From: Nematopogon swammerdamellus
Lineage: Eukaryota; Arthropoda; Insecta; Lepidoptera; Adelidae
Direction of reading: 5' to 3'
NCBI GenBank assembly: GCA_946902875.1
Contig: OX336355.1
Span: forward strand, 18,261,347 to 18,325,346
DNA length: 64,000 bases
Under the pieces are notes generated by a model that searched no databases, was not told where the DNA came from, and saw nothing but the letters and a program-made list of their open reading frames with translations. Of this stretch, positions 41,462-51,059 are shown in pieces. Every line of letters begins with the position of its first letter. The stretch's first letter is position 1. The translations under genes were made by a program, and so were the position numbers.

Positions 41462-42235
41462 ACAAGGATGTTTCAGGATAGGCTTGAGAAACTTCAGGAA
41501 TAGAAAGTCCTCATTATTAGAATAAAAAAATCCTTATCACTCAAATCGAAATTCCGTTTTTTTTTATACAAAAATTGCTAATTGTAAAATAACTCGATGG
41601 ACAGTGGGTATGGGGAGATTTGGCAATAGTGCTGTCTAGGTCTAGGGAGTGCACTTACCTAGTCCAGTCCCCTTTTTCTTTTGATGTCATTAAAATTTGA
41701 GTGTTTGGAGTCTACCTACAGGCAGTTAAATTCTACTAGTTAAGTATATTTTTATTAGAAAAATGCAAAGCGAAAAACATTGGAAAAAATATATCCCGGC
41801 CAGGATTCGAACCTGGGTCTTTGGCTTGAGCCGCCAACGCGATAACCAACTAAGCCACCGGACCGTTACGTATTATCTCAAAATTTTCTCTCTCTTGCAC
41901 CTTCATGATGATGTCGCATAATTTTTGCGAACAGTCAACTTGCACGGTTCAATGTTGAACCTTATGCTTTGCATTTTTCTAATAAAAATATATATATAGC
42001 GAGTACGTGCTTAGTACTAACATATGAACATAAAATATTACTAGTTAAGTATTTTATTTTTATTTAATAACGTAAATACGTTAACTGTTCACCAAATTTC
42101 GATGAAACTATTTTCATCAAAAAGTACTATAAAATTACCGAATCTTGGAAAAAGTTTCAGAGCTTTCGTCTTCAAATATGGACCCCTTTCGAACCCTGAA
42201 GTTACGAAACCCTGTCCTGAAACATCCTGTATAAG
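41462..42235 (+). mobile_element. TIR element with ACAAGGATGTTTCA ends, split by a tRNA-like retroposon
   Basis: Ends TATACAAGGATGTTTCAGGA and TCCTGAAACATCCTGTATA are inverted repeats. The interior matches 33577-34068 (CTTGAGAAACTTCAGGAATA, ATGAAACTATTTTCATCAAA). A 291-bp insertion (41748-42038) interrupts it. Confidence 0.75.
41748..42038 (-). mobile_element. tRNA-like retroposon with internal inverted repeats and 14-bp target duplication
   Basis: TACTAGTTAAGTAT flanks the insert at 41734-41747 and 42039-42052, a 14-bp direct duplication typical of LINE-mobilised retroposons. On the minus strand at about 41864-41793 lies a tRNA-like sequence: GTCCGGTGGCTTAGTTGG, anticodon stem TTGGC/GCCAA, T-arm CCAGG TTCGAAT CCTGG, acceptor-like CCGGGAT. 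Imperfect acceptor pairing and a non-T base 5' of the anticodon argue against a working tRNA. A 27-bp inverted pair ending GAAAAATGCAAAGC (41745-41771 and 41966-41992) brackets the tRNA-like part. Confidence 0.7.
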
Positions 42236-42540
42236 TCAATGCTTAAAATGAGGAATCCGTCGAACTGGGACAAACTGTATAGCGTTCTATAATTTGTAAC
42301 CATGTCAATATTTTCCTGTCTTAGCTTGTTAGCAAGCAGCGTTAGATATTAAATCATTATAATTATCTCATTATAATGAATTACTCTCTTCCGATTACAC
42401 AACACATTGCGGATAATGTATGCAGCTACACTGCAGTACATGGCTGAGGTAAATAGACCGGGATATGTATACTCTATTGAGTAATTTTTGTAATCGATCT
42501 ATCTTTTCTATACCTACAGAATCGGTAAACTCTTACTTAC
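42236..42540. other. Unassigned
   Basis: No recognised feature. Confidence 0.3.
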
Positions 42541-42945
42541 TTATAGACTTACATAAGTCGACGTTTCGCCCGCTACCAGGCCTCACGCACTCCATGTACT
42601 TGCGCACGCTAACTACCTACCACCCGATGGGCCGCCGGCGGTCTATTTCAGTAAAAATTCGTCAGCCGCGCGAAGTATACATAGACGCTCGCCCACGCAA
42701 CTGCGCACAGCTGCAAAGCAATAACCACTTTACACTCGATCGTTAAGGTACATTTTCGCACGCAGCGATTGGCGAGGTGAAGCAGTAGGCTATTAAAGCC
42801 CGAAGATAGTAACATTTTCTATGGAGTGATTTATCTGTTACGAAGTAACTATTAAGTAATCTGTGCCGCTACGTCGCGGGCTTCTTCAGGGACTGCGGGA
42901 GTTCCTGGAGCCGACGTCTGGTGTCCGTTGTACCAGCCGTCAAAC
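42541..42945 (-). mobile_element. Hammerhead-bearing repeat, inverted copy, split by a 286-bp insertion
   Basis: GACTTACATAAGTCGACGTT and TCGCCCGCTAC (42549-42578) continue at 42869 with GTCGCGGGCTTCTTCAGGGA. Together they are the inverse of 43915-44027. The 42579-42864 insert is flanked by CCGCTAC on both sides (7 bp), suggesting a transposon, but I could not define its ends. Confidence 0.65.
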
Positions 42946-43914
42946 TTGGTTAACAAAAGTGTGGTACAACCACTGGCGGCTGGTCCTAAAGTGCGCTCGT
43001 GCGCCGCACTACCATACCACGAGAAGTCTTCACTTCACTCAAAATAAATAATACCTTATAACATACTACATTAAACCATAAAGATCGTACTCCAAATAAA
43101 TACGAATGTGAATTCGACCTTATTTTATAGATCACAAGGCACGTTTTTGCGAGTAAACGCGCGCGGCGTGCGGAATATAAATTGCACGCGGGTCTCCCAT
43201 ACTGAATGTATAGGGATCGGCAAAACACCGCTGGCGCGTGAGACAGAAGATACTTCATAGAAACAGTATGGGCCGAAAGGAGTTCTGCGTGCGGCGCACG
43301 AGCGCCAAACAAGGACGCTATATCGTGAATACCCGCGCGTGCGACACGTCGCGTCGCGAGCGATTCGTTTTGCACAAGTCCGTCTTACAAACTCTTTGCC
43401 GTCTACCTAAAGTCAGCGCGCTGTCATGTGATGTCTCATACCCGTTAGCGCGCGAATATTTAAAATGGGATATGGTTAGGTTTTGTGCTTTCTGTCACGT
43501 GATACTGTGAATTAAGTGGTGCCGATATTTGCCTAAGCGTTAGTTAAAGGCAAGGCTTTACAATCAGGTGATCCCGGGTTCAATTCCTACTTTTCAAATG
43601 CTTTTATTATTTTATTTTTTTTGAAGTATTTTTGGACTGTTTTCTTTTTGAAAGCTGCAGTAGTATTGTGGTCTATGGTGTGTATTCATAAAGGTACTAA
43701 AAATAAGTCAAAAAACTTGTTTGGATTTTTTTTCTTGTTTTTTGCAACTCATTGAGTGTCTTGAGAATATTCATACTAGGTACTTACATAATAAAGCAGG
43801 CGTTTAAAAAATTCGGAAGTCCCGATCTTAAAATAACATGACGGGAATGTGTTGGGAAATTTGGTATTTAAGTAGGTAGGTACTTAGCGCACTACCGGTC
43901 ACTGAAGTCACCAG
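42946..43914. other. Unassigned interior between inverted repeats
   Basis: It contains CACTGGCGGCTGGT (42973-42986), shared with the inverse of 43907-43921, and CpG-rich patches at 43140-43380. TTCAATTCC at 43580 is a weak tRNA B-box look-alike. No coding domain seen. Confidence 0.35.
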
Positions 43915-43939
43915 CCGCCACTGGGTACAACGGACACCA

Positions 43940-44002
43940 GACGTTGGCTCCAGGAACTCCCGCAGTTCCTGAAGAAGCCCGCGACGTAGCGGGCGAAACG
44001 TC
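43940..44002 (+). ncRNA. Hammerhead-ribozyme-like motif (type III arrangement)
   Basis: GACG (43940-43943) can pair with CGTC (43999-44002) as stem III. UU follows as the U-H cleavage-site bases, then a stem I region containing GAACT CCCGC AGTTC (54-58/64-68). Next come the core CTGAAGA (43969-43975), an extra A, stem II GCCCGC/GCGGGC (43977-43982/43989-43994) and core GAAA (43995-43998). All invariant core bases are present. The extra A after CTGANGA is known from one natural viroid hammerhead. The weak point is an ~8-base 5' bulge in stem I. The partner copy at 42.9 kb has GTC at the cleavage site. Activity is untested. Confidence 0.5.
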
Positions 44003-44103
44003 GACTTATGTAAGTCTTTATCATAACTACTGTTAATCCGAAAACTTAAAAATGAGTATAGGTATGTTTTAGTACGTACGTGTAAAGAAATACACATACA
44101 TAC

Positions 44104-44578
44104 ATACCACACGCTGTATCCCGACAATCGCGGTAAGCAGAGTAGTCGGTGTTGTGCTGCAAAAACTCCGCTAAATTACGGCACAACACCAACCACCACA
44201 TTTAGCAATGTATTAGGAAAAGATACCTATCAATCGTGTTTTCCGTCCAGTTCAGTGTAGCCGACATGAAATGAAGGGAAGCACTGACATGGCACCAAGT
44301 TCACCCGATGTTATGGGCTGACATCACGGATGTTGTAGGTGATGTAGGTAGCCAACTGTGTCCGTTTCCATAATAATAAAAAAAAAAAGAAAAAAGCGGC
44401 AAGCAAGCACGAAAACCCACCTGCAGCGCGACTCGGTGGAAGGACTGCGCCGAGCCGAGAGAAGGCTAGGCCGTGGCCTTTTAGCATGGCATCTTGTCCT
44501 TATCCCTTAATCGCCTTTTAAGGCATGCACGGGGAAAAATGCAGTGGGGCTATTATTTTTTAAGTACGGATCCCACAC
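44104..44578 (-). mobile_element. SINE3 interrupted by a SINE1
   Basis: Inverted SINE3 from ACCACACGCTGTATCCCGAC through CGGTGTTGTGCTGC to 44236, then from about 44398 (GCGGCAAGCAAGCAC) to module B ending CGGATCCCACAC. The insert is a 5'-truncated plus-strand SINE1. Confidence 0.8.
44237..44397 (+). mobile_element. SINE1 5'-truncated, nested in SINE3
   Basis: GTGTTTTCCGTCCAGTTCAG, GTAGCCGACATGAAATGAAG, tail and A-rich end. GTAGGTAG is a 4-base duplication in the tail. No clear target duplication. Confidence 0.8.
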
Positions 44579-44912
44579 GTATGTGTAAAGAAATAATATG
44601 TCATTTAATTTGGTAGAGTTTGAAATATGTAAATAATGTGTCCCAGGTAAGTATGTACATTTGTATGTGGCAAAATCATTTCAGTTGTCAATGTAAGCAT
44701 AAGCTAAAATTTTTCAAAATTATCTGAGCATCAATCAGTCTCCAGGAAATATCATGCTTCATAATATATTGTATGTTGGTCATGTTTCCGGATCTAGACG
44801 TTTTCAACTGCAATACTAATCTTTCAAATGTACGCGGTGAGATACTTTGAGCTAACTTTAAAATAGATTCTGCATTGTAAAATTTTGGGGCTTGTCCTGT
44901 AGTGACAATGTA

Positions 44913-44949
<37 letters not shown>

Positions 44950-44959
44950 CAGCTGGCTG
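44579..44959. other. Unassigned, ending in an (AAAT)n tail
   Basis: (TAAA)n at 44914-44947 looks like the tail of a retroelement on the plus strand (preceded by GTAGTGACAATGTATTAAAT). No coding sequence is visible upstream. Confidence 0.35.
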
Positions 44960-45294
44960 GTACCGTGTGGGGCCGGTACTTAAAAAGAATAGCCCCACTG
45001 CATCTCTCCCCGTGCATGTCGTAAAAGGCGACTAAGGGATAAGGACAAGATGCCGTGCTAAAGGGCGACGGGCTCGCCACCTCTCACCTTGGCACGGTAC
45101 TTCCACCGAGTCATGCAGCAGGTGGGTCTTCGTGCCTTACTTGCTGCTTGATCGATTGAATCTTGTTCGAATACTTTGCGAAACGTGGTGGTCGGTGTTG
45201 TGCTGTAATTTACCTGTGAGTTCTTGCAGCACAACACCGATTACTCTGCTTACCCCGATTGTCGGGATTAAGCGTGTGTGATATGTATGTATAT
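44960..45294 (+). mobile_element. SINE3, full length reference copy
   Basis: Module B GTACCGTGTGGGGCCGGTAC to GACTAAGGGATAAGGACAAG, body to CTTGCTGCTTGATCGATTGA, distal GTGGTGGTCGGTGTTGTGCT, CCCCGATTGTCGGGATTAAG, tail GTGTGATATGTATGTA. Confidence 0.85.
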
Positions 45295-45397
45295 GTCAGC
45301 TGGCTATTCGCGTGGTTTCAATTCGCGGAAAAATATATCTCATAATCATAACAATTCATAGATGTACCTGAATAAGTCAGCGAAAACCCCAAGTGAA

Positions 45398-45716
45398 TTA
45401 ATACATACACACCACACGCCGTTTCCCGACAATCGGGGTAAGCGGAGTAATCGGCGTGGTGCTGCAAGTACTCTCAGAAATTACAGCACAACACCGACCA
45501 CCACGTTCAGCAGAGTATTCGGACAAGATAACTATCAGGCAGCACGTAAGGCACGAAGACCCACCTGCTGCTCCAAGGTGAGAGGTGGCTAGCCTGTCGC
45601 CCTTATGCGCGGCATTTTGTCCTTATCCCCTAGTCGCCTTTTACGACATGCACGGGGAGAAATGGAGTGGGGCTATCTATTCTTATTACATACCGGCCCA
45701 CACAGTACTTTAATAG
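45398..45716 (-). mobile_element. SINE3, near full length
   Basis: Inverted copy: ACCACACGCCGTTTCCCGAC at its 3' end, GGCCCACACAGTAC at its module-B end. Slightly shortened centrally. Confidence 0.8.
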
Positions 45717-46055
45717 AATTTAATTAATAATTAATATTATTAATTAAATATTTACGCTTTTTATTTAGATTTTTATTAATTTTGTGTATTTTTATAAGTT
45801 TTTGCATAATATATATGTAAAATTAATATAAATACATGGTAAACATGTGAAAATAAAGAAATATAATAAAATGAATAAATGGATGAAATATAATAATACA
45901 TAAAATGTGACAATAGAGAAATAATAATACACTTTACGCCACTAACTGTGTGGCAAGGGCGGACTTATTGCCTTAGGCAATTTCCTCCAGTCAACCCGGT
46001 GGCGCCTACGTTTTTACATGGAATCCAAACCGCAGCGGGTGAAGGTATGCGCGTA
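45717..46055. other. AT-rich unassigned; SINE2-related fragment near 45950-46055
   Basis: The first 230 bases are AT-rich. GGAATCCAAACCGCAGCGGG and GTATGCGCGTAATTTTTTC resemble the SINE2 post-head region in inverted orientation. Confidence 0.35.
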
Positions 46056-46162
46056 ATTTTTTCAAATCAGAAAGATCTTATTTGTACACGCCGGTTGGAT
46101 TCGAACCTCGGACCTCTCGCAAGAGAAGCCGACGCCTAGACCACTCGGCAACACGCCGCCGC
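46056..46162 (-). mobile_element. SINE2-type tRNA-like head
   Basis: Minus strand: GCGGCGTGTTGCCGAGTGGT (A box), CGAGAGGTCCGAGGTTCGAA and TCCAACCGGCGTGTAC (B box), as in the full SINE2 copies. The core is largely missing. Confidence 0.7.
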
Positions 46163-46892
46163 AGTACTGCAGGTTTCGTTTTGTTTGACTTTGTGAATTT
46201 GATTGAGTAGTTCTGGAATTGTAAGCGAAAATAGAATTGATACTTCAAAAAAGTTTTTTTCAATTAATACTACATTATAGTATTCATAATGTACTAACAT
46301 TATTGAGTTGATACAAATTACGTACCTATCAAAATTTGACAAAGGGTCTTTACACCTGATACAATTAATTAATAAGTGTTTGCAGTTAGAGCTCTTATAT
46401 TTTCGATAAACTGTAAGCGATGTTATCATGTGGATAGTCACAGAAATACTTCTAATAATATTTATGCAAAAAAAAAAATACCCTAGGAAGTTCTTGCCAG
46501 CTCTTCTTAGTGGGTGTAATCGAACCGGGTAGAACAAATTGTGACAAGTTCGAGTGCAGCCTTACTGGTTCAAAAATTTTCAATAAACAATAAGCAAAAG
46601 TACATATAAATAGAACTGTATCCTATGGATGAAATTATGCAATAAACAATAAATAATTAAAACAGAATAATGAATAATCGCATTTTACGGGTAACTACAT
46701 ATATGACTGAGTTGGACGAAATATTTTACTTACAGTAAGAATTACTTGTAATTATTTAGTTTTTTTTTTATTTATTAGGTTAATTTTATTTATTTAGTTT
46801 TACTCATTATGTAGTTTTAAAATCCAATAAATACATTCATTACTGTATGTTATTTCAAAATAGTTTTGCAAATATTCCGTTAAAGATTGTAA
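46163..46892. other. Unassigned, with 'GACAAGTTCGAGTGCAG' repeat
   Basis: 46480-46590 (TTCTTGCCAGCTCTTCTTAG, GGGTGTAATCGAACCGGGTA, TGACAAGTTCGAGTGCAGCC) belongs to the repeat family also at 34110-34245, 36650-36760, 55075-55095 and 62110-62210. Confidence 0.45.
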
Positions 46893-47022
46893 TGTGTGTG
46901 GCCGGGAACTTGAAAAGAATAGGCCCACAGCAGCTCTGCGTTTATGTCGCAAAAGGCGGCTAAGATATAAGGTCCAGACTCCAGAGGCCGTGCTAAAGGG
47001 CGACAGACTAGCCACCTCTCAC
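46893..47022 (+). mobile_element. SINE3 5' fragment
   Basis: GTGTGGCCGGGAACTTGAAA, GAATAGGCCCACAGCAGC, GTCGCAAAAGGCGGCTAAGA and GCTAAAGGGCGACAGACTAG are module B plus the first part of the SINE3 body. Confidence 0.7.
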
Positions 47023-48194
47023 CGACTTATGTATGTAGTTTTGCAAATATTTTTTTTATATTCAAATTAATTTAACTTTTTGTTGTGGCATGAAAAAGTA
47101 TTAAAATTATTAATTTTTAAATAATTCAACAACGTTCTGTTCAGGAGACTGTCAATGTAATTCGCTTAATTGAATAAATTAAACAATTGGTAGAGATATT
47201 CAATGCAACTTTGGATAACAGGATGCACTAAAGTGTATAAGTTTAAGCTAAAATCCCCGAAAATGTGCTTCACTTTTATTTTCATAGAAAAACTTTATCA
47301 AAATGTACCTACTTACTGTAACGTCTTTGATAAATAACATAACCTAAATATATGTATGTTCAATAATAAACCCTGCAAATGTATGCAAGAATGTACGCAT
47401 AACTTTCTCTAAGTTCTAGAATAAGTCAAACCAACCACTCAACATATTCAACCCTTATCACTCCGTTTTCACTTCACTTCCACTAGTTTTCACTCAGTTC
47501 CCACTTCACTCCCGAATTCAAATGTTTCGAATTTCGCGCCGTTATCGCCGTTCCAATTTCGAATATTGTTCGCGGGAATATGGCCGCGCGCGCGTTCCAT
47601 TCTCGAACTGTCGAACTATTTTAAATTTGGAATTTAATTCGACTTCTGTCAAGTTCCGGAGAGAGCCATGTGACAGGCGTGTGGCGCGCGAGCCGATCCT
47701 GCGGTCATTGAGAAGGCTGCTATCAAAACTATGGCGGTACGTGTAGGTATGTATGTCGGAACCGGCCGAAGCATACGGCGGGCATACAAAACAACCTACT
47801 GGCTATATGCACGTAGCGGCAGCGGTGCGGGGCGGGGCGGGGGCGCGCGGGAGGCTGGGGGAGGCTCCGAGGCGATTGTGGAGGCGCTTGGTGCGAGGGA
47901 TTAATTTATGCCGATAAGTAGATGGCTTTGCTTTTATTGAATTCATCTTTGAGCTTTAATCTAGTCTTTGAGACTTGTTGTTTGGTGATTTTTATTTTTA
48001 TTTGTTTGTCTTATTTAGTGAGAAAATTATGATTGTTTTATTAGAATGTTCATAAGCAAATGTTTTATAATGTTGTTTTTATTTTTAATAAAAACAACAT
48101 TATAAATAATAAACTATATTTATTTAATTTAAAAAAAAATTATTCTCTGGAATGGATGATGGATGGATGATTGAATTTTTTTGAAGATGCTCAC
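47023..48194. other. Unassigned, with CpG-rich and G-rich patches
   Basis: 47520-47760 is CpG-rich (CGCGCCGTTATCGCCG, GGCCGCGCGCGCGTTCC). 47827-47864 is a G-run cluster on the plus strand that fits a G-quadruplex pattern. 48069-48105 is an AT-rich palindrome (GTTGTTTTTAT / ATAAAAACAAC). No gene could be assigned. Confidence 0.35.
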
Positions 48195-48470
48195 AAAAAT
48201 TCATACATACATACATATCACACATGCTGAATCCCAACAATCGGGTTAAGCAGAGTAATCGGTGTTGTGCTGCAAGAACTCTGGTAAATTGCAGCGCAAC
48301 ACCGACCACCACGTTCGCAAAGTATTCGAACAAGATTCAATTGATCAAGCAGCAAGTGGCAAGAAGACCCACCTGCTGTATGACTCGGTGGAAGTACCGT
48401 GCCAAGGTGAGAAGTGGCGAGCCTATCGCCCTTTAGCACGGCATCTTGTCCTTATCCCTTATGCTCAGAA
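48195..48470 (-). mobile_element. SINE3, module B truncated
   Basis: Inverted copy from CACACATGCTGAATCCCAAC to CACGGCATCTTGTCCTTATC. It stops at CCCTTATGC, so most of module B is missing. Confidence 0.75.
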
Positions 48471-49195
48471 AAAGTAAATAGAAAACAATGGAAATCAACA
48501 AAAAAATATACAAACTTAACACTTTATCATTAAAAATATAATAACTCTGTGTCGATTAAAAAAGTGATCAAGTGGGAATCTTACCTCATATTCCGCACTA
48601 TGATACCGAACACACTCACTCAATACTTATTGTGTCATTTACAACGTTGCCTATACTTTTATTATAAACATTATGTATGATATCGCTGGTAAATTTATTT
48701 CAGATTTTTCCATTCTTTTTTAGGAATAAAAATGTGGGCAGTAAATTTACGCAGTTTTTAATTTTGTTTAAACAAATTGTACCAAATTATTTGTTTAAAA
48801 TATATTATTGTTTTCTATGGGTCGGTCCAATCGATGGGGTTGATTTCTTTTATAACCTGCTACATTCGCTATTATTATTAGATAGATACCCATAATCACC
48901 CAAATTATTGATTTATGGGCCATAACAAACTTTAACTATGCCAAATGTATGATGTATAGCTTGCATGTTTGACTCGGACGGGATCTAGTCTAGTACAGCG
49001 ATAGACGGACGGACGGACGGACAGGCGGACACCGTAGTGAGGCCATAAGGGTTTCGTTAAATAATTACGAATTTTGTTTTACACGGCCGTCTCTGTTCGT
49101 CTTAGTTTTACACTCGCGGTTTCAAATCGTAACATCGTAAATATGAAATCTACTAGTTACACTAAAAATTACTGTTGATATTAAATACTGTTGAA
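48471..49195. other. Unassigned, with ACGG microsatellite
   Basis: (GACG)n at 49003-49022 followed by GCCATAAGGGTTTCGTT recalls the 3' part of the GGCCAAGTG family, but the match is weak. Confidence 0.3.
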
Positions 49196-50140
49196 ATAAC
49201 GGGTAGTCGCTGGGGAGCGATCGCAGTGGTAGACTTCGGTCTACCCAAGGTGTCGGGCCCGGCCACCAGTATCCATAGACCCGTATTAGCGACCTTTGTA
49301 CGGGGTCGCAGAGGCGTTTAGTCGTCCAAGGTGTCGGAGTCGGGTACTAGTTTCCCTATGCAGACCACACGGTGGCTACCCTTAAAACTAGCAGTTGGCT
49401 ACCCTATCCCGCAACTGGGCGGTGTAACGGGCGTCACTGTTAGAAATAATGTGTGGTAGAGAACTTGTTCTCGACGATTACTCATTAAACGTTGCTAGTC
49501 TAACATGAGTACTAAGTTGGGGGTTTCGGCCTCCTCTTAGCTCACGCTGCTGACTCCACTCAGGTCGGTGGGTCAAATGAGATACCACCCTAAACGCTGG
49601 GTTGAGTACTGCGGGGTTCCGTTAAAAGCCCCAGAATGCTTCGTGCTTCTGCACGGAACACTGGAGTTGGTCTCGCAGGGGTTGTGGTTTAGCGTTGATT
49701 CCCTGGTGCTTCCGTACTTGTGTAGTTAAAGCACCTAACACGGGAATAAGTAGCGAAAGCTGCGAGTGGTGAGCCACTTAGAGCTCCGTAACCAATGTGG
49801 AGAATTGGTAGACATGCGAATAATGTAGATCGGTATGTCGGTGCTACACACACTTATATGTGGATGTGGGATGGACTTCTCACGAGCTAATGACGCTGAC
49901 GTAAGTCTGTCATTCGAGACCGGTGGATCCCCGGTACACATTAGGTGGTGGTCATATGCACTTCCACGCATATACATAGCTGGTGAAAACAAAAGCCTTT
50001 GGGCTAGTACAAAACGCTGAGGCCCTGGGCACAGGTTGCGGTTGGATAGGGTGCTGACCCCAGTGGCAGTGAAGGCTTCACCCCCGGCTCTCGACTTCGG
50101 TCGGGGGTTCCTTCGGGTGGAAAGGTCGCAGCCTGTGTTT
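49196..50140 (+). other. GC-rich block of unknown origin
   Basis: A sharply bounded GC-rich stretch with small hairpins (GGTAGACTTCGGTCTACC, CTCGACTTCGGTCGGG). No long open frame; one frame is open from 50046 into the following array. Composition and position suggest the body or UTR of a retroelement, but I do not recognise the family. Confidence 0.4.
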
Positions 50141-50765
50141 CCCATGGGATTATTTCGGAAGAACGGATGTTCGATAGAGCAGCTATGGGGCCTCGATCTG
50201 GCATACATGATCACTGTACTCGCAAGAGTGCAGGTAGTAGACGTCTGGATTTTGTAGCCGAAAGGCTGGTATCTCTGGACGTCTATAAACAAAAACGTAA
50301 ATCAAATAAATAAAATGATAGAAAAGAAAAGTTTGTTGATATTAATGGGAACCCATGGGATTTTTTCGGAAGAACGGACGTTCGACAGAGCAGCTATGGG
50401 GCCTCGATCTGGCATACATGATCACTGTACTCGCAAGAGTGCAGGTAGTAGACGTCTGGATTTTGTAGCCGAAAGGCTGGTATCTCTGGACGTCTATAAA
50501 CAAAAACGTAAATCAAATAAATAAAATGATAGAAAAGAAAAGTTTGTTGATATTAATGGGAACCCATGGGATTTTTTCGGAAGAACGGACGTTCGACAGA
50601 GCAGCTATGGGGCCTCGATCTGGCATACATGATCACTGTACTCGCAAGAGTGCAGGTAGTAGACGTCTGGATTTTGTAGCCGAAAGGCTGGTATCTCTGG
50701 ACGTCTATAAACAAAAACGTAAATCAAACAAAAAAAATGATAGAAAAAAAGAAAGTTTGTTGATA
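50141..50765 (+). repeat. Three tandem copies of a 211-bp unit
   Basis: CCCATGGGA recurs at 50141, 50352 and 50563 (211 apart). Each unit encodes the same C-terminal-like frame (FDRAAMGPRSGIHDHCTRKS, AGSRRLDFVAERLVSLDVYK, QKRKSNK, stop), then an A-rich segment and the next unit. The units look like tandem 3' termini of the element represented by the preceding GC-rich block. Copies 2 and 3 are almost identical. Confidence 0.85.
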
Positions 50766-51059
50766 TTAAAAAGTTTACTAATTTATCATAAATATTATAA
50801 CTCTGAGTTTATTTATTTTAATGTTTTTATAATGTAACTTTTTTTTAAATTAAAATTTTCATTATTTTGATTGATTACATAGTCCAATCGTACATAGTCC
50901 ATTTTACAAAAAAAAAAAAAACAAAAACAAAAAATCAACAAATTAAAACACTCATGTTGATTAGTAATTCTTTAGTGGTTGATTGATTAGTCATTAGGCG
51001 AGCACAAGCTACCATGGGATTTACGCTACCCCTATACGAAGTTTCACCTATACGAAGGT
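50766..51059. other. AT-rich unassigned
   Basis: A-runs at 50908-50935. CCTATACGAAGTTTC (51031-51045) resembles an RTE-type LINE tail and is probably the target into which the next element inserted. Confidence 0.35.

Noticed and set aside
41793..41864. A tRNA gene on the minus strand, apparent anticodon CTC.
   Set aside because: The acceptor stem is mismatched, the base before the anticodon is G rather than T, and it lies in a retroposon with target duplications. Treated as tRNA-derived.
44914..44947. Telomere-type repeat.
   Set aside because: The run is (TAAA)n; the insect TTAGG repeat does not occur as an array in this window.
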